From contig JANQQP010000009.1 in NCBI GenBank assembly GCA_028285005.1, forward strand, positions 1 through 64,000: DNA of 64,000 nucleotides, given 5' to 3'. Under the pieces are notes generated by a model. The model saw nothing but the letters and a program-made list of their open reading frames with translations, was not told the DNA's origin and searched no databases. Made by a program: the position numbers and the translations under genes. The DNA comes from Dehalococcoidia bacterium (lineage in GTDB: Bacteria > Chloroflexota > Dehalococcoidia > Lucifugimonadales > Lucifugimonadaceae). This document shows positions 19,208-28,120 of this stretch, one piece after another; position 1 is the first letter of the stretch, and each line of letters opens with the position of its first letter.

Positions 19208-20242
19208 TCAACTGATAGCGCGTTCGTGGACTCCCCGCGCCGCAAACACGTAAATGGCAAACAGCAGCGCCGAAACGATCAGAAAGTTTACTGAGGCGAA
19301 AGCAAACCGCATGCCCAGCCTAGTGTGAAAAGTGATCGGCGCACGATAGAACCGTCCTTCGCCCTCCAGCAGGAAAACGATCAGGCACGCGTGAATGATC
19401 GTGTGTCCCACGACCTCGGTCTTGCCAAAGAAGAGCGCGGTGGTGAAAAGCACCAGCGTGATGACAACGCCGAGCGGACGGCCCAGCAATCCGATGATCA
19501 ACAGGAAGCCGAGAGCCAGCTCGACGAACGCCACCAGAAGCAGGAAGGTGTCGACCGGAAAGCCGAGCGTCAGGTGCGGAGCCTGTTCGAGGATGTCCTG
19601 TCCCCACTGCGGGTAGATGATCTTCTCGAGCGCCACCCAGATCAGCGAGAAACCGAGTCCGGTGTAGAGCGCCGGAATTCCGAGGCCGCGCAGCCGCTGG
19701 TCAGTGAAAGTCGACGTGCCGAGGTATAGGCCGACTCCCAGGAAGATCACATAGTCCAGCATGTGAAACAGTCCGAAGTCGATGACGCCTATGACCCAGA
19801 GGGCAAGCAACCCGACACCGGCCAACGGAGTCGCCTTCGGGAAGATCAGCAGCAGAGCCAGCACGAACTGGAACCAGCCGACCCACGCCTCACTGATTGT
19901 CAGCTCGGGGACCAGCAACGCGTCCGCCTGCCACGACAGCAGTAGAGTCATGCCTGCGCCGATGCGCATGGCGAGCTGTCCGTGCTGCTGTCGCGCCTTC
20001 AGCCACTCTGTCACCTGCCCGTAGATGGCGGAACTGGCGAGACTTCGATCGATGAAGACGAGCGAGCCGACAGCCAGCGCGCTGACGAACAGTAGCGACA
20101 CGACGAGCGGCGTCAGCGAGTCGCGAAAGCCCTGCGGAGCGTCGGAGAATGAGAAGTCGTGGAACCACTTAACGTGGGCGAGTACCGCCGGGATTTGCTG
20201 CGCCGTGTCCAGTGCAGCGTTGACCGCAAAGTCAGCCAACAA
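19208..20242 (-). CDS. DoxX-like integral membrane protein
   Basis: 344 residues with about eight hydrophobic helices. The C-terminal half (about 190-320) carries DoxX-type features: ALYTGLGFSLIWVALEKI, then VELALGFLLIIGLLGRPLG and a histidine in VGHTIIHACL. DoxX proteins are small membrane subunits in quinone- or thiosulfate-linked redox systems, but this one is larger and no partner dehydrogenase is adjacent. The start is TTG with TAGGA about eight bases upstream. It sits between the two SMP-30 genes on the same strand. Confidence 0.75.
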   Translation of the reverse strand: MLADFAVNAALDTAQQIPAVLAHVKWFHDFSFSDAPQGFRDSLTPLVVSLLFVSALAVGSLVFIDRSLASSAIYGQVTEWLKARQQHGQLAMRIGAGMTLLLSWQADALLVPELTISEAWVGWFQFVLALLLIFPKATPLAGVGLLALWVIGVIDFGLFHMLDYVIFLGVGLYLGTSTFTDQRLRGLGIPALYTGLGFSLIWVALEKIIYPQWGQDILEQAPHLTLGFPVDTFLLLVAFVELALGFLLIIGLLGRPLGVVITLVLFTTALFFGKTEVVGHTIIHACLIVFLLEGEGRFYRAPITFHTRLGMRFAFASVNFLIVSALLFAIYVFAARGVHERAIS

Positions 20243-20354
20243 CAGTGGTTCCTACTGGCGTGCCTGAATGGCCTCCGATAAGGATATCTCGCCCGCGAAC
20301 CAAACGGTGCTGCTCGGCGGCTCAAATCGACGTTTCCGCGAACCGGTTAAGTGC

Positions 20355-21230
20355 TCAGTTCGGATACAGCAGGTAGCCCTTTAGTCCGGTGTCCCTCGCC
20401 ACCAGCGTGTGGCCTTCGATGCTGCTCACGTAGAGGTCTGACAGGTCCGGACCACCGAAGGTGCAGTTCGTTGGACGCTCCGCTGGCGTCGGGTGCTGCT
20501 CCACGATCCGGCCATCCGGCTCAAACACCGTGATGTTGCCGCCGGGTCCCGAGACTTCCCAGCCAGTGCAAGCGACGATCTTGCCGTCGTCGGCAAGCGT
20601 CATTCCGTCGATGCCGCGGTGCCTGCCAAAGTCGTGCAGCACCTGCTTCTCGCCAAGCGAGCCATCATCGTTCACAGGGAATGCCAGCAGCGCACGCTGC
20701 TCACCGACGCGGTAGTCGCTCTGCGCAACGTAGAGAGTCTTGTAGTCCTTTGAGAACAGAACGCCGTTTGGCATCGACACATCGAAGGTGCGACGCACGC
20801 AGGTCCAACTGCCGTCGGCCTGTGGCTCTGCCGACAGCACGGCCATGTACTCGATTCCAACGTCCGGGTTGATGTCGCCTGCGCGGTCCGAGAAGTAGAT
20901 GCTGCCAGATGGCGTGATCGCCAGGTCGTTTGGACCGTTGATCCTACGGCCGTCGACGCTATCGACAATCGTCGTCATTCCGGAGTCGTCGAAGCGGACG
21001 ATCGCCCTGCCGTCGCCGGAGCAGCCGTACAGGTTGCCGTCCTTGTCGAAGTTGAGGCCGTTTGTGCCCTCGGTGCCGTCCCGCCAAACGGTCAGGTGCC
21101 CGCTGTTCACGTCCAGGCGCATGATGCGGTTCATGGCGATGTTGCTGAACAGCATCGCCTCACCGTCCCACACGTTGCCTTCGGTGATGTGACCCATGAC
21201 GGGCGCTGCGTCTTCAAACTTCCACGGCAT
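20355..21230 (-). CDS. SMP-30/gluconolactonase family protein (paralogue)
   Basis: 291 residues from ATG 21230 with AGGAGA upstream. It shares blade motifs with the protein at 18224-19120: HITEGNVWDG, INGPNDLAITPSGSIYFSDRAG and GIDGMTLADDGKIVACTG, plus the RPTNCTFGG segment near the end. The divalent-metal Glu, Asn and Asp positions are conserved. The two copies are separated by the DoxX gene, so this looks like an ancient duplication within a catabolic cluster rather than a recent tandem copy. Confidence 0.88.
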   Translation of the reverse strand: MPWKFEDAAPVMGHITEGNVWDGEAMLFSNIAMNRIMRLDVNSGHLTVWRDGTEGTNGLNFDKDGNLYGCSGDGRAIVRFDDSGMTTIVDSVDGRRINGPNDLAITPSGSIYFSDRAGDINPDVGIEYMAVLSAEPQADGSWTCVRRTFDVSMPNGVLFSKDYKTLYVAQSDYRVGEQRALLAFPVNDDGSLGEKQVLHDFGRHRGIDGMTLADDGKIVACTGWEVSGPGGNITVFEPDGRIVEQHPTPAERPTNCTFGGPDLSDLYVSSIEGHTLVARDTGLKGYLLYPN

Positions 21231-21308
21231 ATTCTGTCTCCTGGTCCGGTCATATCCTCGTATCGTCGGTCACTGTTTGGGAGGGTGTTAGAGAGCGGGC
21301 CGATTTGT

Positions 21309-21353
21309 CCCCTCTCCCTCGATGGGAGAGGGTGATGTCGGCCAGAGGCCGAC
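21309..21353. repeat. second copy of the CCCTCTCCC hairpin plus GGCCAGAGGCC repeat
   Basis: Copy of 271-329 lacking its internal 14-base stretch. It has the hairpin CCCTCTCCC tcga TGGGAGAGGG, then GATGTCGGCCAGAGGCCGAC, which is itself a small palindrome. It lies in the gap between the SMP-30 and HAD genes. A CTTCGACAGGCTCAGGATGG stretch that follows at about 21378-21398 resembles the one at 142-162. Confidence 0.7.
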
Positions 21354-21464
21354 GGCTCATCTCGTCCGTGGCCACCCTTCGACAGGCTCAGGATGGCAAC
21401 CCGATCCACGCTTCTCCAGCCGCTCGCATTCTCACTCTCTATCCGCCGCACCGCAAATCGATGC

Positions 21465-22187
21465 CTACACGCTCATCTTCTCCGCGAACTCGATATATCC
21501 CGAAGCCGCAACATCGATACTCTCGTCTGTCTCAAGCTCCGCCTTTGGACTGCCTACACCGAACTCGTCTGGCCGGGCGATGAAGCCTGTTCTCAGCCCA
21601 ACCTTCGCTGCGCCTAGCAGATCGTTTGTGTGCGCCGCAGTCATCATCACCTCGCCCGGCTCCAGACCAAGCAGCGACGCCGCACTTAGATAGACCTTCG
21701 GGTCCGGCTTGTAGGTGCCGGCGAGCTGGCCCGTTAGCACTACATCCCACGGCAGTCCGCCGTACTTTGCCATGTTCACCAGCAGTCCGACATTGCCGTT
21801 CGACAGCGTACCGATCACATACTTCGACTTCAGCCGCGTCAGACCCTCGACCGCATCCGGCCACGGGTCCAGCCGATGCCAGGCCTGGTTCAGGTAATCG
21901 GTCTCGGCCTCTGAAAGTCCTGTCATACCGAAGTCGTCGAGTAAGAGATCAAGCCGCTCCCGGTGCATCTCGTCGGCAGTCAGAAAAGGACGCTTGCCTT
22001 CACGCACATCCCGCGTTCCCTCGGAGTATCCGGCGCGCCAACGGTCTGCGAAGCCCTCCCAGTCGCCGCTTACTCCCAACCTCTCGCCAACAGCCGAAAC
22101 TTCTCGAATGATCGAGCTACGCCAGTCGACCACTGTGCCGAACACATCGAAAACCAGCGCCTTCACCTGCGAAACATCAAAGCTCAT
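21465..22187 (-). CDS. haloacid dehalogenase, type II (HAD superfamily)
   Basis: 240 residues from ATG 22187. HAD motif I is VFDVFGTVVDW with the nucleophile in DVFGT; motif II is the Ser/Asn in TLSNGN; the Lys is in YKPDPKVY; the acidic motif IV is degenerate (AAHTNDLLGA). This arrangement matches L-2-haloacid dehalogenases, which hydrolyse 2-haloalkanoates to 2-hydroxyacids, though many relatives act on phosphate esters. It is transcribed divergently from tenA, and its 5' end lies close to the tenA promoter. Confidence 0.88.
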   Translation of the reverse strand: MSFDVSQVKALVFDVFGTVVDWRSSIIREVSAVGERLGVSGDWEGFADRWRAGYSEGTRDVREGKRPFLTADEMHRERLDLLLDDFGMTGLSEAETDYLNQAWHRLDPWPDAVEGLTRLKSKYVIGTLSNGNVGLLVNMAKYGGLPWDVVLTGQLAGTYKPDPKVYLSAASLLGLEPGEVMMTAAHTNDLLGAAKVGLRTGFIARPDEFGVGSPKAELETDESIDVAASGYIEFAEKMSV

Positions 22188-22233
22188 ACGACCTCTCAGA
22201 CCGGTGTCACCGTGACTCATAATTCAATCGAAA

Positions 22234-22262
22234 TTGGCCTGTCGTGTGTGCGGCGGTATTCT
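22234..22262 (+). promoter_or_regulatory. candidate sigma-70-type promoter for tenA-thiD
   Basis: TTGGCC (22234-22239) and TATTCT (22257-22262) are separated by exactly 17 bases and lie 46 bases upstream of the tenA start. No TPP-aptamer sequence (CTGAGA or ACCTGAT elements) is seen in the gap, so thiamine control is not evident. Confidence 0.4.
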
Positions 22263-22307
22263 AGTCGTTCTCTTCAACTCACGAGGCCAATACCGAGCGC
22301 TAACCGA

Positions 22308-22979
22308 ATGCCGCTAACTGCCGATCTCAAATCCCGTTACTCAGAGCTCTGGAAAGCTGCGACTGCGCATCCTTTCATCGACGAGTTGGGCGACGGCTCG
22401 CTGCCCGCCGACAAGTTCAGGCGCTACTTCCTGCAGGACTACGTTTTCGTCAACGACCTCGTGAAGATGGTCGGGATCGCGGTATCGAAAGCGCCCGACC
22501 TGCCGCTGGCCCGCCCGCTCGAAGACTTCCTGCACGCCATCCTCGGCGCAGAGGATGCCCTCTTCATTGATGCCTTCAAGACCCTGAACATCCCTGAGTC
22601 CGACTACCGATCGGTCGAGCCGCTCCCGACCACCGCCGCATTCGGCAACTTCCTTGTCCGCCTCGCCTACGAAGGCTCGTTCAGCGAGATCTGCTGCGCG
22701 CTCTATGTGACAGAAGGTGTCTATCTCGACTGGGGCGAGCGGCTCCGGAAAGCCAGCGCCGACCCTGCCGCCAACGGTTCGGAGCTCGGTGAGTTCTACC
22801 AGGACTGGATCGACCTTCACACAGACGAGGTCCTCGGCGAGATCGTGCGATTTCTAGGCGGCGTGGTCGATGGTGCCGAGTCGAGCGAAACAGCCGCGCT
22901 CACCCGGGTCTTCGAGCGTGCGCTCCGTTACGAGATCGCCTTCTGGAACATGTCCTACGAAGGGGAGCAATGGCCGTGA
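22308..22979 (+). CDS. tenA: TenA family thiaminase II/aminopyrimidine aminohydrolase
   Basis: Hydrolyses 4-amino-5-aminomethyl-2-methylpyrimidine (thiamine salvage). 223 residues from ATG 22308; the longer open frame upstream overlaps the divergent HAD gene and lacks TenA similarity. The all-helical fold shows HPFIDELGDGSLPADKFRRYFLQDY at the N-terminus and a Cys pair at residues 129-130 (EICCALYVTEG), where the family nucleophile is expected. It overlaps thiD by ten bases, so the two are coupled in one salvage operon. Confidence 0.9.
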   Translation: MPLTADLKSRYSELWKAATAHPFIDELGDGSLPADKFRRYFLQDYVFVNDLVKMVGIAVSKAPDLPLARPLEDFLHAILGAEDALFIDAFKTLNIPESDYRSVEPLPTTAAFGNFLVRLAYEGSFSEICCALYVTEGVYLDWGERLRKASADPAANGSELGEFYQDWIDLHTDEVLGEIVRFLGGVVDGAESSETAALTRVFERALRYEIAFWNMSYEGEQWP

Positions 22980-23785
22980 GCGATTCGAACCCGCCGCACG
23001 CTCTCACCATCGCAGGCTCGGACTCCGGGGGCGGCGCAGGTATTCAGGCCGACCTCAAGACCTTCGCCGCGTTCGGCGTCTTCGGCACTTCGGCCATCAC
23101 TGCCATCACGGCACAAAACACCCAAGCGGTCACCTCTGTACAGGAGATCGACCTCGAAGTGATCGCGGCGCAGATTGATGCGGTCATATCCGACATCAGA
23201 ATCGACGTCGTGAAGACCGGCATGCTGTCGTCGGCTGCGATAGTCGAACTTGTGGCTCAGAAAGCGAAAGAGCACCGCTTCGAGAAACTGGTCGTCGACC
23301 CGGTAATGGTCGCAGCCTCAGGCGCACGACTCCTCCGCGAAGACGCGGTGGAGTCGATTCGCAACCAGCTTCTGCCACTCGCCACCGTTGTCACTCCCAA
23401 CCTGCCAGAAGCCGAGGTCCTGACGGGCGTCGAGATCAACAGCCTGCCGGAGATGGAGGAGGCAGCACGCCGTATTCACGCCCTGGGGCCAAACTATGTG
23501 GTCATCAAAGGTGGCCATCTCGAAAACGCCGAACACTCGGACGACCTACTGTTCGACGGCGAGTCCTTTGAGACCTTCTCGGCTCACCGCATCAAGACCA
23601 CTAGCAACCACGGCACCGGCTGCACATTCGCATCGGCTGTCGCCTCAGGTCTTGCTCACGGCCACACCGTCAACCGCTCTATCGCGGATGCCAAGGCTTA
23701 CGTCACAGCAGCGATAGCGAACGCTTTTCCCGTCGGACACGGCCACGGACCTTTGAACCACTTCCATCACTGGTGGACAGACTGA
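22970..23785 (+). CDS. thiD: hydroxymethylpyrimidine/phosphomethylpyrimidine kinase
   Basis: Ribokinase-family kinase of 271 residues that phosphorylates HMP and HMP-phosphate in thiamine biosynthesis. It has the family N-terminus TIAGSDSGGGAGIQADLKT, the pyrimidine-site TAQNTQAV, and the anion-hole/catalytic NHGTGCTFASAVAS near residue 210. Its start lies inside the end of tenA, so TenA supplies the pyrimidine that ThiD phosphorylates. Confidence 0.96.
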   Translation: MAVSDSNPPHALTIAGSDSGGGAGIQADLKTFAAFGVFGTSAITAITAQNTQAVTSVQEIDLEVIAAQIDAVISDIRIDVVKTGMLSSAAIVELVAQKAKEHRFEKLVVDPVMVAASGARLLREDAVESIRNQLLPLATVVTPNLPEAEVLTGVEINSLPEMEEAARRIHALGPNYVVIKGGHLENAEHSDDLLFDGESFETFSAHRIKTTSNHGTGCTFASAVASGLAHGHTVNRSIADAKAYVTAAIANAFPVGHGHGPLNHFHHWWTD

Positions 23786-23843
23786 CCCGTTGCGCAAAAC
23801 CGGTTAACCTTCAGGCCACATCCCTGATAACGAGGTGATCCGA

Positions 23844-24221
23844 ATGAAAGTGCTGGCTTGGCGCTTCGACCACATTGGAGACTGCAACAGGTACGGCAAC
23901 TGCGTCGACCATCCGTACTTCGAGCCTCCGCGCCGTGAAGAGCTGACGGACTATCCGGGATCAGTTCCATCTGGTGCGACTAGCCTCGAATACGTGCCGG
24001 TCGACGCCATGAGTGAGCCAGCCGAGGCCGATCGAGATTCGAAGCTGGCATTCGATCAGTTGCGAGATGCAGCAGGCGTTTTAAGGGCATCCGTCGGCGA
24101 GGCGCTACACAGCATCCAGCGGGAGCGGATCCACGAGGTGGAGAAGATCCTGGACGCGGCCATGACCGACTTCGATCGCGTCTGGAGCTTCCGCCAGCCA
24201 GCGCAGCCAGAAACCAGTTAG
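23844..24221 (+). CDS. small conserved-looking protein of unknown function
   Basis: 125 residues from ATG 23844. The start is fixed by a nine-base match to the anti-Shine-Dalgarno (GAGGTGATC, 23832-23840), three bases before the ATG. The N-terminus has a Cys/His-containing segment (GDCNRYGNCVDHPYFEPP), and the C-terminal half is a charged helix (about 65-115). No family is recognised. It is not a shadow frame: the RBS is strong and its spacing from thiD and the cyclodeaminase gene is operon-like. Confidence 0.65.
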   Translation: MKVLAWRFDHIGDCNRYGNCVDHPYFEPPRREELTDYPGSVPSGATSLEYVPVDAMSEPAEADRDSKLAFDQLRDAAGVLRASVGEALHSIQRERIHEVEKILDAAMTDFDRVWSFRQPAQPETS

Positions 24222-24236
24222 ACAGGACGCAGCTCA

Positions 24237-25190
24237 ATGGCCCTCTACCTGACAGAAGACCAGGTCAACAACCTCCTCACAATGGAGATCGCCCTCGAAT
24301 CGCTGGACAAGGTCTTCCGTGCCAGGTCAGAAGGCGAGGTTGGCAACATCCCGCGGGCGCGACTCCCGATCGGACGCGGCAGCTATAACCTCATGGCTGC
24401 CTCCTGGCCCAAAGCTGGGATCGTTGGTCACAAGTCGTACGCGGCTGGAGCTGGCGGCGCGAGCTTTCACGTCATGCTCTACGGCACAAACGGCGAAGGA
24501 CTGCTGGCGGTCATCGAGGCCAACCGAATGGGCCAGGTCCGAACCGGCGCCGCCTCCGGCATCGCAACTCGCTACATGGCCCGAGAAGAGGCGTCGAGCG
24601 TTGGCATCATCGGCTCGGGCTACCAGGCCGAGACGCAGCTTGAGGCCGTCGCAGCAGTCCGTGATATCAAATCGGCCAAAGTCTTCTCGCGCACCGCTGA
24701 GCGACGCAACTCATTCGCCGATCGCATGTCAGAACGCTTGAGTATCGACGTTCAGCCGGCCGATTCGGCTGAGGCCGCGGTGCAGGGCGTCGACGTGATC
24801 GTCACTGTGACCAATGCCGTCGATCCGGTCCTGACCGGCGAGATGCTCGATCACGGAGTCCACATCAATGCTGCCGGCGGCAACTCCTGGATGCGCCGAG
24901 AACTGGATACTCACGCGGTGGCCATGAGCGACATTGTCGCCACCGATGACATCGATCAGACCCGGATCGAGTGTGGCGAGCTGATGCGCGCCGCAGAAAC
25001 GGGTCACTTCTCTTGGGAGCGCCTGATCAGGCTTGACCGCATAGTGCGTGGACTGCGTCAGGGCAGGACTCAACCCGGCGATGTAACCCTCTTCGAATCA
25101 CAGGGCGTCGCGTTCGAAGACCTGGCCGTCTGCAACACACTGCTTCACATGGCAAGGAAGCAGGGTGTGGGGACGGAACTGCCGGGGTAG
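24237..25190 (+). CDS. ornithine cyclodeaminase/mu-crystallin family protein
   Basis: 317 residues. The Rossmann motif VGIIGSGYQAETQ (about 121-133) binds NAD(P). Arg and Lys residues in the N-terminal half (RARLPIGRG, GHKSYAAG) match the substrate-binding area of the family, and INAAGGNSWMRRELD is conserved. Members include ornithine cyclodeaminase, alanine dehydrogenase and ketimine reductase; the sequence alone does not choose. It follows the small protein by 15 bases and precedes the HIT gene by eight. Confidence 0.87.
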   Translation: MALYLTEDQVNNLLTMEIALESLDKVFRARSEGEVGNIPRARLPIGRGSYNLMAASWPKAGIVGHKSYAAGAGGASFHVMLYGTNGEGLLAVIEANRMGQVRTGAASGIATRYMAREEASSVGIIGSGYQAETQLEAVAAVRDIKSAKVFSRTAERRNSFADRMSERLSIDVQPADSAEAAVQGVDVIVTVTNAVDPVLTGEMLDHGVHINAAGGNSWMRRELDTHAVAMSDIVATDDIDQTRIECGELMRAAETGHFSWERLIRLDRIVRGLRQGRTQPGDVTLFESQGVAFEDLAVCNTLLHMARKQGVGTELPG

Positions 25191-25198
25191 TTGCGCCC

Positions 25199-25715
25199 AT
25201 GACCTTCGCCCGCAAACCACTTTCTCCTGAAGACATCGCTGCATATCGCGACCGGGCTCAGAATGGTCCATGCTTCGTCTGCGGCATCGTCGATGGCACG
25301 AACCCCTATGACCACCACATCATCTACGAGGACAGCAAGGCTCTCGCGTTTCTGACTTTGGGCCAGATCATGTACGGATGGTCTCTCGTCTGCCCCCGGT
25401 GAGCACCGGGAACAGGCCGTTGCAGACTTCACAGAGGCCGAGTATCTGGACTTGCAGCGGCTCGTGTACGCAGTCGGCAATGCTATCCAGCGCACAGTTC
25501 CCACAGATCGGCTCTACATCATGACTCTCGGTAGCCAGCAGGCGAACCGCCACGTCCACTGGCACATCACGGCGCTTCCACCCGGGGTGCCGTACGAAGA
25601 ACAAGAACTGAAGGTACTGAGTCACGAGAACGGTCTGCTGGACATGTCCGAAGACGAAAAGGCCGACCTCGCTCACCGCATCTCAGCCAACCTCGAATAC
25701 AGTCCGTCCACTTGA
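25199..25715 (+). pseudogene. HIT-family protein gene with a frameshift near 25392-25401
   Basis: Two frames together encode one histidine-triad protein. The first (25199-25402) carries the zinc-type N-terminus GPCFVCGIVDG and the segment YDHHIIYEDSKALAFL. After a +1 shift the second frame continues EHREQAVADFTEAEYLDLQ and carries the triad HVHWHI with GSQQANRHVHW. Removing one base, most simply one C of the CCCCC run at 25394-25398, restores a 171-residue protein. It is either a recent mutation or a sequencing error. HIT proteins hydrolyse nucleotidyl linkages. Confidence 0.85.
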
Positions 25716-25727
25716 TCCGCATCTAGC

Positions 25728-25767
25728 AAAAAAAAAGCCCTCCTCCCAGCAGCAATGGGAGGAGGGC
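25728..25767 (-). terminator. strong intrinsic terminator of the SIMPL-domain gene
   Basis: A perfect 12-bp stem (GCCCTCCTCCCA, 25737-25748, with TGGGAGGAGGGC, 25756-25767) and a 7-base loop. On the minus strand it is followed by nine T residues (A-tract 25728-25736). It lies 43 bases past the stop of the gene at 25810. The hairpin may also stop HIT transcripts from the other side, but no T-tract follows it on the plus strand. Confidence 0.92.
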
Positions 25768-25809
25768 GGAGGACAGCGACGTCGATAGTCCGGGGTCGTA
25801 CCCTAGGGC

Positions 25810-26799
25810 TTACTGGACTATTGCGAACGCCGCCTGGATAGTGGTTGAAAGGTTCACGTCGCCGCTCTGGATAGGCGTTGGTGCGAAACCACCCTCAGCG
25901 AACGCTGCGTCGGCTGAGAAGCCACGTGCCTGCGGAAGCGGAGCAGAGCTACCGATCTCCGTCAGGAACATCAGCGGTCCGAGGGTCACACCCATAGCGT
26001 CTGCGTAGAGCTGAGCCTTTGCACGGGCGTCTGCTGCAGCAAGCCGGCGAGTGTCGGCGCCGTGCTGCTCAGGGTTCGCCACCGTGAAGGAGACCGAGTT
26101 CACCCTGATCAGGTCACCACCGCGGTCAGCGGCGCTGTCGATCACCTCATCGAGTAGGTCGATGTCACGGACCGTCACCTCAACCGTGTTCGTCACCGTG
26201 TAGCCGGTAATACGCGGCTCACTGTGGCGCCCAAGGCTGTCGTTCACCTCAACCCACACTGTCTGCGGGTAGATGTTGAACGAAGTGGTAACAATGTCAT
26301 CGTCGGCGACACCGAGGTCCCGGATTGCGTCGAGAACAGCCGTCATGGCCTCAGCAGCCTTCTGCCTGGCCTCGCTGACCGTCTCTTCCTTCGACTCAAC
26401 GCCCAGGAAAACCTTGGCGATGTCGGAAGCGACTTCCAGGCTGCCTGTGCCGGTCACCCAGATGCCAACCTGTGATGTCTGTCCGTTGTTGTAGACAGAC
26501 GGGATGCCAGCAAACGCCGGGGCGCCGCCGTACTCAACCTGGCTGTAAGCGATGTCGCTGATGCCGAGGTCGGGCGCTCCGATCGCGGGCTGTGACGTGA
26601 CGCCACCACTGCCGCTGGAGCTACCGCCGGTCGAGAGTCCTACGTTGGTGTTAGGAGACTCACCTGCCGGCTCAGTCGTTGCCGTCGGCTTCACAGCGCT
26701 GCTGCAGGCGATCGCAGCGATAGCCAGCAGGCTGATGGCTGCCACCAGGAACGGAGTCCTGCGGCGAGCGGCCATTCCCTTGATAGATGTCAGTTTCAT
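25810..26799 (-). CDS. SIMPL domain (DUF541) lipoprotein
   Basis: 329 residues from ATG 26799; the frame extends upstream but the signal sequence begins here. Twin basic residues (ARRRT), a hydrophobic stretch and the lipobox IAAIAC mark it as a lipoprotein. A Ser/Gly linker precedes the SIMPL domain (about 110-325), with TGSLEVASDIAKVFLGVESKEETVSEARQKA and the C-terminal AKAQLYADAMGVTLG segment. The function of this domain in the envelope is not established. It has its own terminator downstream. Confidence 0.9.
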   Translation of the reverse strand: MKLTSIKGMAARRRTPFLVAAISLLAIAAIACSSAVKPTATTEPAGESPNTNVGLSTGGSSSGSGGVTSQPAIGAPDLGISDIAYSQVEYGGAPAFAGIPSVYNNGQTSQVGIWVTGTGSLEVASDIAKVFLGVESKEETVSEARQKAAEAMTAVLDAIRDLGVADDDIVTTSFNIYPQTVWVEVNDSLGRHSEPRITGYTVTNTVEVTVRDIDLLDEVIDSAADRGGDLIRVNSVSFTVANPEQHGADTRRLAAADARAKAQLYADAMGVTLGPLMFLTEIGSSAPLPQARGFSADAAFAEGGFAPTPIQSGDVNLSTTIQAAFAIVQ

Positions 26800-27049
26800 T
26801 TCCGTCACTCCGTAGATCCGTTCCTGCCCATATGGGCGTCTGTTCACCACTTCGACTCGACAGTTACTCGTTCTTGTTTGAAGGCCCGTTCGCCGGTCTC
26901 AAATCCGCCGGTTTTAGCGGGCTTCAACATGAAGACGAAACCGGGGACTGGTTTGTTCCATCAGATTCCGGCAATTCAGGCCTCAACACGAAATCCACAT
27001 GAAACTGGGCGTTCTGCAACGTGAGAAGACCGATCAGGGCGGGTTAATT

Positions 27050-28120
27050 TCAGGCCGTCAGGCGGCGCTGCAGAATCATCCAGGCGCCCGCCATCAGCAC
27101 TGCGAAGCTCGCAAACGCTAGCTGCAGTTGCCACAACGGCAAGGCGAATCCGCTCGGGTCATCGGAGGGCGATTCAGCGCCAGTAGAAGGCTCTACAGCG
27201 TCAAGTTGAACCGACTCTCTCTGCTCGAAGAAACCCGTGACGGTCGCTTCTGGCAGCGGCATCGGCTCATCTGATCGAAGCTGTTCCGACGGGCCACCTT
27301 CGACTATCGGCTCTCCCTGGCCCGGCTCGGCCTGTTCCGGCTCAGACTGAGCGATGCTGCTGCTGGCGCCCATATCAGCGTTGGGGTCGAACGGCAGACT
27401 GGCCGCGGCGTCCTGCTCAGAAGCACCGTCGCCGATGTCCGGCCCGACCATGGCCGCAGTGTCACCGGCGTCGATACTCTCTGTCGAAAACTCCGGCGCG
27501 GCAGGCGGCATGAGGCTGTCATCGGGCGCAGGACCCGACATCGGCTCTGCTATCGAAGTTCCGGTCGGCTGAGCGGCGGCCGGTGTCGACGTGGCGGCAC
27601 TGCGGGCAGCGTCCCCGGACTCTCCAACTGTGACACCACTCATGTCCGCAGCTCCGCCCCCACCTGCCGGTCCCGCAGGACCTTGCGGACCTGTCGCTTC
27701 GGATTCAGCATTCGTCGCAGTTCTCAGGTCTTCTGAACTGCCGCTGCTCGTCCCAAACGAAGAGCCATCGTTCTGACGTACCACATCGGCCAGGCTGCCA
27801 ACTGCCAGCAGTCCGACAACCGCGGCCGCTGCAATTGCAAATGCCGCCGGCGCCATCGCCATACGAGAGCGCCTTACGCGAACCTGCACAGGCGCTTCTG
27901 CCAGGGCAAATGAGCGCGGAGCACTGACCGGCTCGATAGACCTGAGCAGGGAAACGGTGCTGCGGATGGAGTCGAGCTCGTCGTACAGCCCGGGCTCGCG
28001 CTCTGCCCGAGCACGCAGCTCAGCCTCGTCGCGCTCCGTTGCCCGGCCCTCTATGTAAGCCGCAGCCGAGTCGTCTATGTAGTCTTTGCGGCGCAGGAGC
28101 CGCAGCGGGTTAAACATCAC
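27050..28120 (-). CDS. anti-sigma-factor-like membrane protein
   Basis: 356 residues. The N-terminus (about 10-70, SAAAYIEGRATERDEAELRARAEREPGLYDEL) matches the short helical sigma-binding segment of anti-sigma factors, but the zinc motif HxxxCxxC is absent. A helix at about 90-112 is followed by 200 residues rich in Gly, Ser, Glu and Pro, then a second helix (about 325-347) with a short basic tail. Its start overlaps the end of the ECF sigma gene by four bases (ATGA), so it is very probably the cognate regulator. The sensing signal is unknown. Confidence 0.75.
   Translation of the reverse strand: MMFNPLRLLRRKDYIDDSAAAYIEGRATERDEAELRARAEREPGLYDELDSIRSTVSLLRSIEPVSAPRSFALAEAPVQVRVRRSRMAMAPAAFAIAAAAVVGLLAVGSLADVVRQNDGSSFGTSSGSSEDLRTATNAESEATGPQGPAGPAGGGGAADMSGVTVGESGDAARSAATSTPAAAQPTGTSIAEPMSGPAPDDSLMPPAAPEFSTESIDAGDTAAMVGPDIGDGASEQDAAASLPFDPNADMGASSSIAQSEPEQAEPGQGEPIVEGGPSEQLRSDEPMPLPEATVTGFFEQRESVQLDAVEPSTGAESPSDDPSGFALPLWQLQLAFASFAVLMAGAWMILQRRLTA

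Noticed and set aside
22188-22307. TPP riboswitch upstream of tenA-thiD
   Set aside because: None of the conserved TPP-aptamer elements (CTGAGA, ACCTGAT) is in the 120-base gap.
21963-22307. N-terminal extension of the TenA frame by 115 residues
   Set aside because: It overlaps the divergent HAD gene over most of its length and has no similarity to TenA; the ATG at 22308 matches the family N-terminus.
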